Origin: Spiroplasma apis B31
Lineage (GTDB): Bacteria; Bacillota_I; Bacilli_A; Mycoplasmatales; Mycoplasmataceae
Direction: 5' to 3'
Assembly: GCF_000500935.1 (NCBI RefSeq)
Contig: NC_022998.1
Span: 620,001 to 684,000 of the forward strand
Length of the DNA stretch: 64,000 bases
Shown in pieces: positions 43,605 through 53,879 of the stretch; the stretch's first letter is position 1, and the number at the start of each line of letters is the position of its first letter. Under the pieces are notes generated by a model that searched no databases, was not told the origin of the DNA, and saw only the letters and a program-made list of their open reading frames with translations. The position numbers were made by a program, and so were the translations under genes.

Positions 43605-45392
43605 ATGAAAATAACTGCTTTAAGAAAAAAAGAATTAGATATATCCTATTATACAAAAGCAAGCTTTAGAAGTTTTGTAGGGAAGTTGGGTGCCAGTTTT
43701 TCTTTTGTAATTATTCTAATGCCAATATTTGGTTTAATAATTACATTTGGAAATATTTTTAGAATATATTTACCTGGTGGTAGCGATAATGTTTTGTCTA
43801 AACTTTTTACAAGTGTTGGACAAATACTTTTTTTAAATATTGGTGTTTGGTTTGCATTAGCAATCAGTATAGGTTTTTCTAAGAATAAAGGTGCGGCTGT
43901 TTATGTTACCTTATTGAGTTATATTATTTTTATTGTTATCATTAACTCATTTTTAAAGATTAATGATAACAACAAAAATACTTTTAGTATATTATTTTGA
44001 AAAGCCCTTAATCAAAAAATATATTTAACTGATTTGTTCGGCTATAAAACATTCAATACTGGAGTTATTGGAGGAATAATGATCGGTTCATTAAATGTTA
44101 TTTTTTTTAACTTTACAAAAAATGTTAGCTTACCAAAAAGTTTAAGTTTTTTTGAAAAAGAAAAATTTGCATTGTTAATTATGCCGCTTTACTCTTTTGT
44201 ATTTTCTTTAATTTTTATTATGATATGACCGATTTTAGGATTTTTACTAAGTTGACTTGGGTCACAAGTTGCAAAATCACCAAATGGTTTAGATTCATTT
44301 GTATTTAGAACTATACAAAGAATGCTGATACCATTCGGATCTAGTTTATTGTGGCAAGCTCCAATGTGGTATACGCAAATAGGGGGAGACCTTTCACAAT
44401 ATCAAAGTCAATTATTAGCAGAGTATTTATCTAGAACTAATGGTATATCAAGAGAAATTTATGATCAGATTTATAATTTAGGATCTTTGGATATAGACTC
44501 AATATTTGATATTTTAAAAACCAATAACATTGAATACTTACTAAATAATATTGAAGAATGAATATATCAAACAAGTTCCGTAGAAAAACTTTGGGAAATA
44601 AGTGGTGATCAAAGAATATCTATTGCCATATTAAATAGTAAATATGTTTCTATTGATGATTGTTGAAATATAGGTTTTAGAGTTACTCGTTTCCTAACTG
44701 GTGGATTTGTAAATTCTATGTTTGTCTTACCAACTCTTGCGCTGTTTCTATTTTTAAAAAACTCTAATAGAAAAGAATATGGTTATTATATCTCAACAGC
44801 ATTAACTTCTTTCTTGTTAGGAATCACTGAACCAGTAGAATATATGTTTTGTTTTATAATGCCTGGTTATTTTTTTCTTGTTTATGCACCGTTAACAGGG
44901 TTTATGGGAATGACAACATCATTGTTACAAGTAAAAGTCGGTACAACTTTTTCAACTGGACTTTTTGATTTTGTAATGAATGGAGTTATACCAACAATAA
45001 ATGGTCAGAAGACTGGTATATATTGAATTCCTTTGGTAGGGATCATTTATTCGCTAATAGGTTATTTCTCATTTTACTTATGGTTTAAATTCTTTGACAT
45101 CAATATTGAGAAGACAAAAAAAATATCTTCATGAGAAATAAAAAAACAATGTTTAGAACTTATTGAATATTTTGAAGGTTCAAAAAACATTATGAGTATA
45201 GAAATTAATAATGATATTTTGAAACTAAAGTTGAGAAGCTTGTCTAATTTGAAAGGTTATCATAAATGATTTAAGAATTTTAGAATTGAAAACGGATTTC
45301 TTTATTTCGAAATAAATGAAGAGAGAAAAAAATTAATGAAAACTTTTGTAGAAAGTTTTCAAGTAACAAACAAATTAATTATGCACCGCTAA
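43605..45392 (+). CDS. PTS glucose-type permease IIC with degenerate IIB domain
   Basis: 595 residues. The polytopic IIC domain (about 20-510) carries the conserved GITEPVEYMF with Glu409. The C-terminal region from about residue 510 aligns by eye with a IIB domain (ECF-like start LELIEYFEGSKNI, then SIEINNDILKLKLRS), but the phosphorylated Cys position is Asn535. An inserted loop of about 60 residues lies around residues 260-350. No IIA domain. A permease without its own phospho-Cys would need a IIB partner or act as a sensor or facilitator. The gene follows the coiled-coil frame closely, with a weak ribosome binding site. Its end overlaps coaBC on the opposite strand by 18 bases. Confidence 0.8.
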
Positions 45393-46559
45393 TTTTTCAT
45401 TGATAGCTTTAATTATTTCAAATGCCACTGAATGTTTTGGTAAGTTATCTAGGTGAATAATATTTGTATTATCATTAAACATAATTTTTAAACTCGTTTT
45501 ATCATTTCCAACAGAGTCTAATAAATTAACAACAAGCATATCTAAATTTTTTTCGACTAGTTTTTCTTTAGCTTTTTGAAAATCAAATTCATTTGATAAA
45601 CTAAATCCTACTAAAAACTGGTTTCTTTTTATACTGCCTAATTCTTTCAATACATCTATTGAGTATTTTAAATCTAATTTCAATGAGTTATTTTTTAAAT
45701 TTCTTTTTTCAATTTTTTTATCTACATACTCTAACACTTCAAAATCGTTAAGTGCAGCACAACAAATAACGACATCACTATCGAAAAAGTTTTTTTTCAT
45801 TACTTCCAACATCTCTTCATTGGTGTTACAATAAATGTTTTTTTCATTCTGTTGAAGATTAAAATCTGTATCACCAAAGACACTGATTACACTTTGAGAA
45901 TAATTAAGAAGGGCATTTCTAAGTGCTAATCCCATTTTACCGCTACTAGTATTTGTTATATACCTAATCTTATCTATGTAACTTCTTGTTCTTCCAAAAT
46001 TCAACATAAATTTTTTATTATTGATATTAAGATAATCAGTTAATTCTTCATCTATTATTTTGATTGCTTCAATTGGTTCTAATGATCTTCCGATACCTTC
46101 ATGTCCACTTGCCAGTTTACCATATGTTGGTTCAATTCATCTTATATTTGTATGGGTTAAAAGAGTCTTTTTGTTTTTTTCTAATATAGGACTCAAATAC
46201 ATGTTGGAATTCATACTTGGAAAGAGAATAGTTTTTGACTTAGAAGCAGCAAAAACTAGAGATGGTAGGTCATCAGCAATACCGTTAGCTATTTTACCAA
46301 TAAAGTTAAAACTAGCTGGATAAACTATATTCAAATCAGACTCATGAGACATTTTAATATGTTTACCATAATGATGTGGGTCATAAAAACTTTCAGTAAA
46401 AATTTTGTCATGTGTTTCATACGACTCAAAATCAACAAACTTTCCAGCATTTGTGCTAAGTATCAATTTCACATCATATTTTTTAGCTAGTAAATGATAT
46501 AATTCTTTTGACTTACTAGCCGCTATTCCACCTGTAACAATCAAATTCAAACGTTTCAT
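45375..46559 (-). CDS. coaBC: Phosphopantothenoylcysteine decarboxylase/synthetase (CoaBC)
   Basis: Bifunctional coenzyme A biosynthesis enzyme, 394 residues. The N-terminal flavoprotein decarboxylase shows VTGGIAASK, KHIKMSHESDLNIVYPAS, ANGIADDL and PSMNSNMY. The C-terminal synthetase shows YIDKIRYITNTSSGKMG and the K-x-K-K-region. In the substrate-clamp motif (usually ACGxxGxGR) the sequence is LASGHEGIGR, placing Ser151 where the family has Cys. Start ATG 46559. It is convergent with the PTS gene (18-base overlap) and divergent from rpsU. Confidence 0.87.
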
Positions 46560-46709
46560 ATCTATATAACCCCTTATTTATAGTTATTTTAACTATATTT
46601 CTTTTCCAAAAGTGATAATTTATAAAAAAAATGAAAAAAAATATGTAAAATTATTCACAAGATATACATTTATATGTATAATAATTTTGAATTAGGAGTT
46701 GAAATCTAG

Positions 46710-46874
46710 ATGGCAAGTGTAGTAGTACGCGAAGGTGAACCAATCGAAAAAGCACTTAAACGTTTTCAAAAAGTAGCTGCCTCTTCTAAAGCAGAAGCGA
46801 GAAAAAGAGAGTATCACTTAAGCAAAAAAGAAAAACGTATTTACAAACAAAAACAAAACAGAAAATTTGGTTAA
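46710..46874 (+). CDS. rpsU: 30S ribosomal protein S21
   Basis: 54 residues, starting MASVVVREGEPIEKALKRF, the standard S21 opening, and ending in the Arg/Lys-rich tail. It binds the 30S platform and helps initiation. TTAGGAGTT precedes ATG 46710. Single gene with a weak hairpin (TTGG/CCAA) and T run just after the stop. Confidence 0.95.
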   Translation: MASVVVREGEPIEKALKRFQKVAASSKAEARKREYHLSKKEKRIYKQKQNRKFG

Positions 46875-46887
46875 TTCCAATTTTTTT
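46862..46887 (+). terminator. Weak intrinsic terminator of rpsU
   Basis: AAAATTTGG-TTAATT-CCAATTTTT with one mismatch and a T run, overlapping the stop codon. Confidence 0.55.
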
Positions 46888-47013
46888 ATTTTTTACCACT
46901 ATTTTCATATTTTTGTAAATTATAAATAATTTTACTAAATCTAGCTTTTTGTTTTAATATAGTGTTAAATACGATATAATTAATATGTTTACAAGTATTG
47001 AGGAGAATCGATT

Positions 47014-47565
47014 ATGATTAAAGCAACTAAGGCAAGCACTAACCAAAAGTTTGTCAATGATAAAAAGAAAAATACAGAAGATAAAATGTCATCTGGTAAA
47101 GTTATTACAAGACCAAAAATGTTAGAAGAAAAACACTCAAAGATTTACCTTTTGAAGCAATCAGCTATCGTTGCATCTTCTAAAAGTGGTAAAAGTAATC
47201 TTTCTGAACTTCCTAAAGGGGTTCAAGATTCTATAAAAAATAAAGAAAGAATAGATTCAATTATAAATAGAAAAAATAATAACTCAGTCGATTCTATGAA
47301 AAATAAATATGACATCGACGGTAAACCTTTAACTTTAAAAAGAGCTAAGATGATCACCGAAGAAAGAAATAGTTTTTTCAACTCAAATAGAAATAAAAAA
47401 ACAATTTCTGTTCCAACCGAAACAGAAACAAGCAAGGTAGTTAATTTAAGCAAAAAAGCTGAAGGTAAAAAAGCTAGCGTATCAACTAAGAAAAAAGAAA
47501 CCAAAGTGGCATCAACAACTAAGAAAAGTGCTACTACAACAAAAAAGAAAAATATTAGTAAATAA
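47014..47565 (+). CDS. Basic Lys/Ser/Thr-rich hypothetical protein
   Basis: 183 residues from ATG 47014 (TTGAGGAGAATC). Strongly basic, low-complexity C-terminus with repeated TKKK/STTKK elements, resembling histone-like or Lys-tail proteins; helical middle (LKRAKMITEERNSFF). No conserved domain is recognised. Its position between rpsU and ruvAB with its own terminator gives no direct clue. Nucleic-acid or ribosome binding would fit the charge, but this is inference. Confidence 0.65.
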   Translation: MIKATKASTNQKFVNDKKKNTEDKMSSGKVITRPKMLEEKHSKIYLLKQSAIVASSKSGKSNLSELPKGVQDSIKNKERIDSIINRKNNNSVDSMKNKYDIDGKPLTLKRAKMITEERNSFFNSNRNKKTISVPTETETSKVVNLSKKAEGKKASVSTKKKETKVASTTKKSATTTKKKNISK

Positions 47566-47588
47566 TTGCACGCAAGTGTAATTTTTTT
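47565..47588 (+). terminator. Intrinsic terminator
   Basis: ATTGCAC-GCAA-GTGTAAT (one G-T pair) with T7, just after the basic-protein stop. Confidence 0.75.
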
Positions 47589-47624
47589 ATTTCCCAACTA
47601 GATTATACATATTGGAGGTTTCAC

Positions 47625-48185
47625 ATGTATTTTTTAAAAGGGGAAGTTATTGAACATAACAATAAGGATTTGTTGATTGAGGTTAATGGAATCGGTTATA
47701 AAGGTATATTAATAGCATCAAAAGACGAAAGTGTTTGTAAAACAGATTGTGATTTATTTTATATATTACATTATCGAAATGATTTTACAGATAAAATATT
47801 ATTTTTTTATAATTCTAAAACACGTGATTTAGTTGAAATATTACTAGAAATAAAAAATGTTGGTTTAAAAACTATTGAAAATATCTTTGATAATGTCAAA
47901 CTAGATGATTTTTTAACTTATATAAAGTCAGGAGACATTTCTAGATTAACAGATCTTAGCGGAATAAGTGAAGTAAATGCTAAAAACATCATGTACAAAT
48001 TGCGCGAGAAGTATTTCAAACAAAAATATTCACAAAAACAAATGAATGTTATCAATTCTTTACATAGACTTGGTTATAAAATTTCTGATGTTTATCAAGT
48101 TGTAAATAAGGTAAATTTTAGTCAAAAAGAAGACATCATATTGAAAGAATCTCTTATTTTGTTGGGGAAAAATATAAATGAATGA
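47625..48185 (+). CDS. ruvA: Holliday junction DNA helicase subunit RuvA
   Basis: 186 residues. N-terminal OB fold (MYFLKGEVIEHNNKD, VNGIGYKG), helix-hairpin-helix region (IKNVGLKTIENIF, then LSGISEVNAKNIM) and C-terminal helices. RuvA binds four-way junctions and loads RuvB. TTGGAGGTTTC precedes ATG 47625. It overlaps ruvB by 8 bases, the standard arrangement. The sequence is divergent but the domain order is right. Confidence 0.88.
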   Translation: MYFLKGEVIEHNNKDLLIEVNGIGYKGILIASKDESVCKTDCDLFYILHYRNDFTDKILFFYNSKTRDLVEILLEIKNVGLKTIENIFDNVKLDDFLTYIKSGDISRLTDLSGISEVNAKNIMYKLREKYFKQKYSQKQMNVINSLHRLGYKISDVYQVVNKVNFSQKEDIILKESLILLGKNINE

Positions 48186-49122
48186 GTTTAGACCTGAGTC
48201 TTTTTCCGAATATATTGGTCAAAAAAATATTATTGAAAATTTAAAAGTGTGCCTTGAGTCTGCGCGAATTCGAGGTAAATGTGTAGATCATATTTTTTTG
48301 AGTGGTGGCAGTGGAGTTGGTAAAACTAGTTTAGCTTATTTGATTTCTAAAATATTAAAACAAAAGATTTATATATTAAATGGTCCTAGTTTACAAAAAG
48401 CTAGCGATATAATTTCACCGTTAACAGCGCTAAAAAATAATGAAATTATATTTATTGATGAAGTGCATTCTGCATCAAAAGAGGTTTTTGAGATTTTATA
48501 TCCTGCTCTTGAAGACCGAAAATTGAGCATCATAATAGGTAAAGAATATAACTCTAAAATAGTTAATATCAAGCTACCAGAATTTACTTTGATTTGTGCC
48601 ACAACTGAGATAAACAAAATAATACAACCATTTGTAAATAGATTTCCTATCAACTTTACATTCGACAATTATACAAATGAGGATATTTCTCAAATAATTA
48701 AAATAAATGTTCAAAAAATGAATTTTAACATAGATGATGAGATTGCAAATTTTATATCTGGTTTCTGTAAGTTAAATCCAAGGGTAGCTATCAACTTATT
48801 AAAGCGGATAAATGACTATGTTGTAATAGAAAAACCTTTAAGTATTAATATTGAGTTTATAAAAGATACTTTCAAAAAAATGAATTTATTTAAGTATGGC
48901 TTAACATCTTTAGAAATAGATTATTTAATCATATTATGGAAAAACGGTTGTTTAGGGATTGAGAGTATTCAACAAATTATAAATATGTCGCAACAACTTA
49001 TTATAACTTTAATAGAACCAAATCTTTTAAAAAATAACTTAATAATAAAAACAGCAAGAGGAAGGAAGTTAACAAGCAAGGGAGTAAGTTTTTTAGAAAA
49101 CTTTCTTAATATGAATCAATAG
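48178..49122 (+). CDS. ruvB: Holliday junction DNA helicase subunit RuvB
   Basis: 314 residues. AAA+ ATPase that drives branch migration with RuvA. Opening RPESFSEYIGQKNIIENL is typical of RuvB. Walker A is GGSGVGKTS (instead of GPPGLGKTT), Walker B IIFIDEVHS, sensor 1 LICATTE, arginine finger region in FVNRFPINF; the C-terminal winged helix ends with ARGRKLTSKG. No RuvC gene lies in this window. Confidence 0.92.
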   Translation: MNEFRPESFSEYIGQKNIIENLKVCLESARIRGKCVDHIFLSGGSGVGKTSLAYLISKILKQKIYILNGPSLQKASDIISPLTALKNNEIIFIDEVHSASKEVFEILYPALEDRKLSIIIGKEYNSKIVNIKLPEFTLICATTEINKIIQPFVNRFPINFTFDNYTNEDISQIIKINVQKMNFNIDDEIANFISGFCKLNPRVAINLLKRINDYVVIEKPLSINIEFIKDTFKKMNLFKYGLTSLEIDYLIILWKNGCLGIESIQQIINMSQQLIITLIEPNLLKNNLIIKTARGRKLTSKGVSFLENFLNMNQ

Positions 49123-49184
49123 ATATAATTTTTAAAATAAAGTATTATATTGGAAATTTTACCGAAAATAGGTTTATTATAAAG

Positions 49185-49200
49185 GTGGTTGAGAAACCAC
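49185..49200 (+). promoter_or_regulatory. Leader hairpin of ilvA
   Basis: GTGGTT-GAGA-AACCAC, a 6-base stem with a GNRA-type loop, 20 bases before the ilvA start and just after a TATTAT -10-like box. Too small for a T-box leader; it might stabilise the message or affect initiation. Confidence 0.35.
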
Positions 49201-49219
49201 GAATGAAAGAGGTGTTAAT

Positions 49220-50455
49220 ATGAGTAATAATATCACAAAAGAAGGTATTGAAAAAAGATACGAAAAAATAAAACCTTTCTTAAATAAAACTCCTATGATA
49301 TATGCGACCAAAATGAGTCAACTTACCGGGAACGAAATTTATGTTAAATTAGAAAATTTACAAAAAGCAGGTTCTTTTAAACTTAGAGGAGCCTTGTCTA
49401 AAATGATGTCAATTGATCCTGAAGTTTTGAAAAAAGGGGTTGTTGCTGCCAGTGCTGGGAATCACTCTCAAGGGGTAAGCTTTGCAGCTAATTTGTTAAA
49501 AGTGCCAGCTACAATTGTTATGCCAAAAACTGCACCGTTAGCTAAAATAAATGCAACTAGAAATTACGGTGTGGAAGTAATTTTACACGGAAATTTCTTT
49601 GATGACGCAAATGCTAAAGCAATGGAAATTGTAAAAGAAACAAATAAGGCATTAGTTCATGCGTTTAATGATATCGATGTTGTTATGGGTCAAGGAAGTA
49701 TTGGTATAGAAATAATGGAACAAGTGAAAGATGCTGATTATGTACTAGTTCCAATTGGTGGTGGAGGTATATTAGCTGGAATTGCTACTTATATCAAAAA
49801 TGTAAACCCTAATTGTAAACTAATTGGTGTTGAAAGTGAGAATGTACCAAGTTATTATGAAGCTAGAAAAAACAAAAAACCATTCATGGTTGACGGTAAA
49901 CTTTCTATAGCAGATGGTATCGCTGTTAAACAAACAGGGGACGTAACTTTTGAATTACTAAACAAATATGTTGATGATGTGGTTTTAGTAACTGAGGAAG
50001 AAATAGCAAAAACAATTCTTTTCTTATTTGAAAATTGCAAAGTAGTTGCAGAAGGTGCTGGAGCTGTTTCGAGTGCGGCAATGTTATTTAATAAACTAAA
50101 CATAAAAGGTAAAAAAGTTGTTTGTGTATTATCTGGTGGTAACATTGATGTTACAACATTTTTAAATATAACAAACAGAGCTTTGATTGATTTAAATCGT
50201 AGAGTGGTTATCAAAATAGATGCTCCACTAGGAAAAGGACATCTTTCAAAAATTACTAATATTGTAGATAATAATGGAGTGCAAATACATAAAATCTCAG
50301 ATTCACAATTAGAAAATACTTTGGGAATTAATAGAGAAATTATAAGATTAGTAGTTGATATCAATACTAAAGAAGAGTTAAAAAATGTGATTAATGACTT
50401 GGAAAAAGATGGATATTCAGTTATGGAGAAAGAATTTTTAAATTCTATCATTTAA
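49220..50455 (+). CDS. ilvA: Threonine/serine ammonia-lyase (threonine dehydratase)
   Basis: PLP enzyme deaminating threonine (and serine) to 2-oxoacids plus ammonia. 411 residues. PLP Lys54 in SFKLRGA; substrate loop AASAGNHSQGVS; phosphate loop IGGGGILAG; LSGGNIDV. A C-terminal ACT-like domain (about 330-411) suggests allosteric control. GAAAGAGGTG precedes the ATG. The stop is immediately followed by ridA (TAAATG). With no other isoleucine genes nearby, a catabolic role is more likely than biosynthesis. Confidence 0.93.
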   Translation: MSNNITKEGIEKRYEKIKPFLNKTPMIYATKMSQLTGNEIYVKLENLQKAGSFKLRGALSKMMSIDPEVLKKGVVAASAGNHSQGVSFAANLLKVPATIVMPKTAPLAKINATRNYGVEVILHGNFFDDANAKAMEIVKETNKALVHAFNDIDVVMGQGSIGIEIMEQVKDADYVLVPIGGGGILAGIATYIKNVNPNCKLIGVESENVPSYYEARKNKKPFMVDGKLSIADGIAVKQTGDVTFELLNKYVDDVVLVTEEEIAKTILFLFENCKVVAEGAGAVSSAAMLFNKLNIKGKKVVCVLSGGNIDVTTFLNITNRALIDLNRRVVIKIDAPLGKGHLSKITNIVDNNGVQIHKISDSQLENTLGINREIIRLVVDINTKEELKNVINDLEKDGYSVMEKEFLNSII

Positions 50456-50830
50456 ATGAAATATATTCATACCCCAAAAGCACCGAAAGCTGTTGGTCCT
50501 TATTCACAAGCAATTCAATTAGATAACGGTTTCTTGTATGTTTCAGGTCAAATTGGTTTAGACCCTAATACTATGGAATTGAAATCTGATTTAAAAGGTC
50601 AAACTGAACAAATTTTTGCTAATATTTCTGAAATATTATTAGCAGCGGGTTACACAAGAAATGATGTTATTAAAACAACTATTATTTTAGAAGATATCAA
50701 AGATTTTTCAGAAGTTAATAATTTATATGAGAACTTTTTCGAAAACCATAAACCAGCAAGAAGTACATTTGCTGTAAAAAACTTACCAAAAAATAGTCTA
50801 ATAGAAATAGAAGTTATAGCTTTTAAGTAG
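50456..50830 (+). CDS. ridA: 2-iminobutanoate/2-iminopropanoate deaminase
   Basis: 124 residues of the RidA/YER057c/UK114 family. It hydrolyses the reactive enamine/imine intermediates made by threonine or serine dehydratase. The signature is visible: PKAVGPYSQAI, SGQIGLDP and the catalytic Arg in KPARSTFAV with EIEVIA at the end. It begins directly at the ilvA stop, an evident functional pair. Confidence 0.95.
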   Translation: MKYIHTPKAPKAVGPYSQAIQLDNGFLYVSGQIGLDPNTMELKSDLKGQTEQIFANISEILLAAGYTRNDVIKTTIILEDIKDFSEVNNLYENFFENHKPARSTFAVKNLPKNSLIEIEVIAFK

Positions 50831-50838
50831 CATAAAGA

Positions 50839-52467
50839 ATGAGTAATCAAAAGTTAATCAAAAATGTTATGGAAAACGAAGAAGAACTACAAACTCATAT
50901 ATCTAACCTTTATAATTTAGCAGAGATAAAAATAGAAATGAAGACATTCTACAAAGAGCAACTAGGATTTTTAAGAAAAGAATTTAAGAATCAGAGGCTA
51001 ACTAAAGAAGAATTTGATCAAAAAGTTGTGGAGTCAACAAATTTATATTCTGAATATGTATCCAAAATTAAAGACTATTTAGATTTAAATTATTCACTAG
51101 CTATTTGAGAGTATAATCAGTCAAATTTAATAAAAAATAATTTAAACTATATTGAATTGAAAGCTGAATATCAAGTAAAACTAGAGAGTTTAAAACAAGA
51201 AAATAAAAAAGACAGTATCAAGAAAGTAAAACAAGATTACTCAATTTTAAAGAAAACTCTAAAACCTAGAAATATAGCTTTTATTGCGATATTAGGGACT
51301 ATCAGTTTATTGGTTATTAGTTTGATTGTTAATTACTTATATTATTTTAAAGTAGCTAATAATGGAGAAACATTTAGTTTTAAAGATAAGGATCAGATTA
51401 CAGCCTTTATATTTATGTGTATCGGTGTTTGTTTGATAATAGGATTCTTGGTCTTTATAATTACCAAAACAACGAAAAGAATTTTTCTAGATAAAGAAGA
51501 AAACCTATTTAAGACTTCTTCTATTGGATTCATAGGTAGTTTTACTGACACAATTGGTGTTGGTTCATTTGCTGTTACAGTTGCTGCATTAAATGCCACT
51601 AACACAGTAAAAAATGTGAAGAATTTACCCGGAACTTTAAATATTGGCTTAACTATTCCAAACTTATTAGCTGGTACTTTGTTCGTGAGTGCTATACAAG
51701 TTGAATTAGTGACATTGATTAGTCTTGTAATATCAGCTATGATAGGTGCATTTCTAGCAGCTAAAATAGTTAACTTAGTTAATAAAAAAGTAGTAGCTTT
51801 GTTTGTATCAGTTTGCTTAGCAGTTGCTGGTATATTAATGATTCTTGCACAAGTTGGTTTATTTGAAAACGCAGGAACTAAAGGGCTATCTGGTTGAAAA
51901 TTAGGTGTTGGTATATTAGCATTCTTTATAATTGGTGGTTTACAAAGTTTTGGTATCGGTTTATATGCACCCGCATTAGCGATAGTTTCGTTATTAGGAA
52001 TGGAAACAATTATTGCATTTCCTATAATGACCTGTGCAGCTGGTTTTGCATTGCCAACAACAGCATGAACTTTCCACAGAGATAATAATTATAATCCTAA
52101 AGTAGCATACGGTTTGCTAATTGGTGGAGTATTTGGTACAGTGTTTGCATTTTTCGCTATATTTGTAGGTATTCAAGGTGGATTAAATATCAAGATGAAT
52201 GACTTTACATATTACTTAAAATGATTTGCTGTTATAGTTATGTATTACGCATCATTTATGTTATTTCGTAAGTTTTTAGCTCTTAGAAAAGAATCGCTCG
52301 GTCTCGTTAAAACTGAGCCAGAAAATTATTACGAGAAGTATGGTACTAATTATTTAAAAATGTTAGATAAAAATTTCTCATCAATTATGGATTCTAAACA
52401 AATTGATATTACTAAAATCAATTTAAAAATTGACAAAAATAAAATAGAGAAAAAAAGTTGGAAGTAA
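50839..52467 (+). CDS. TauE/SafE-family-like membrane permease with coiled-coil N-terminus
   Basis: 542 residues. The first about 140 are a charged helical cytosolic region. A membrane domain follows with about nine helices in two similar halves: FIGSFTDTIGVGSFAVTVAAL in half one and IIGGLQSFGIGLYAPALAI in half two, the repeated G-x-x-D/S-x-x-G-x-G pattern of TauE/SafE exporters (sulfite, sulfonate, sulfoacetate). A soluble tail of about 60 residues ends the protein. It starts 8 bases after ridA, so it is probably in the ilvA operon. Substrate unknown. Confidence 0.8.
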
Positions 52468-52483
52468 ATTATAAAACTTAATA

Positions 52484-52537
52484 AAAAAACTTTTTCAAAT
52501 GCCTTGTTAATAATAAGACACTAGAAAAAAGTTTTTT
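52484..52537 (+). terminator. Terminator of the ilvA-ridA-permease operon
   Basis: AAAAAACTTTTTC pairs with GAAAAAAGTTTTTT (one bulged A) across a 27-base loop, ending in T6. Confidence 0.7.
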
Positions 52538-52613
52538 GAATTTTGTCGCGGTAGTACCATATAGTTAAAATTCCAAAAGTATATATTTTTTCTCATGGAC
52601 TGGAGACATTAAA
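52538..52613 (+). promoter_or_regulatory. serS leader with conserved-looking stem-loop
   Basis: GAATTTT and AAAATTC (52538-52544 and 52566-52572) enclose a GC-richer loop GTCGCGGTAGTACC. That is striking against the AT-rich background and resembles the complement of a T-box core. CTGGAGAC is the ribosome binding site of serS. Function unknown. Confidence 0.4.
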
Positions 52614-53867
<1,254 letters not shown>

Positions 53868-53879
53868 TGAGGTATATGT

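Noticed and set aside
49855-50451. 198-codon open frame on the minus strand within ilvA
   Set aside because: Antisense to a clearly conserved enzyme; no family resemblance or start signals.
52538-52572. T-box riboswitch upstream of serS
   Set aside because: The core-like sequence is in the reverse sense (complement of the T-box) and there is no specifier stem or antiterminator arrangement. Kept only as an unexplained leader.
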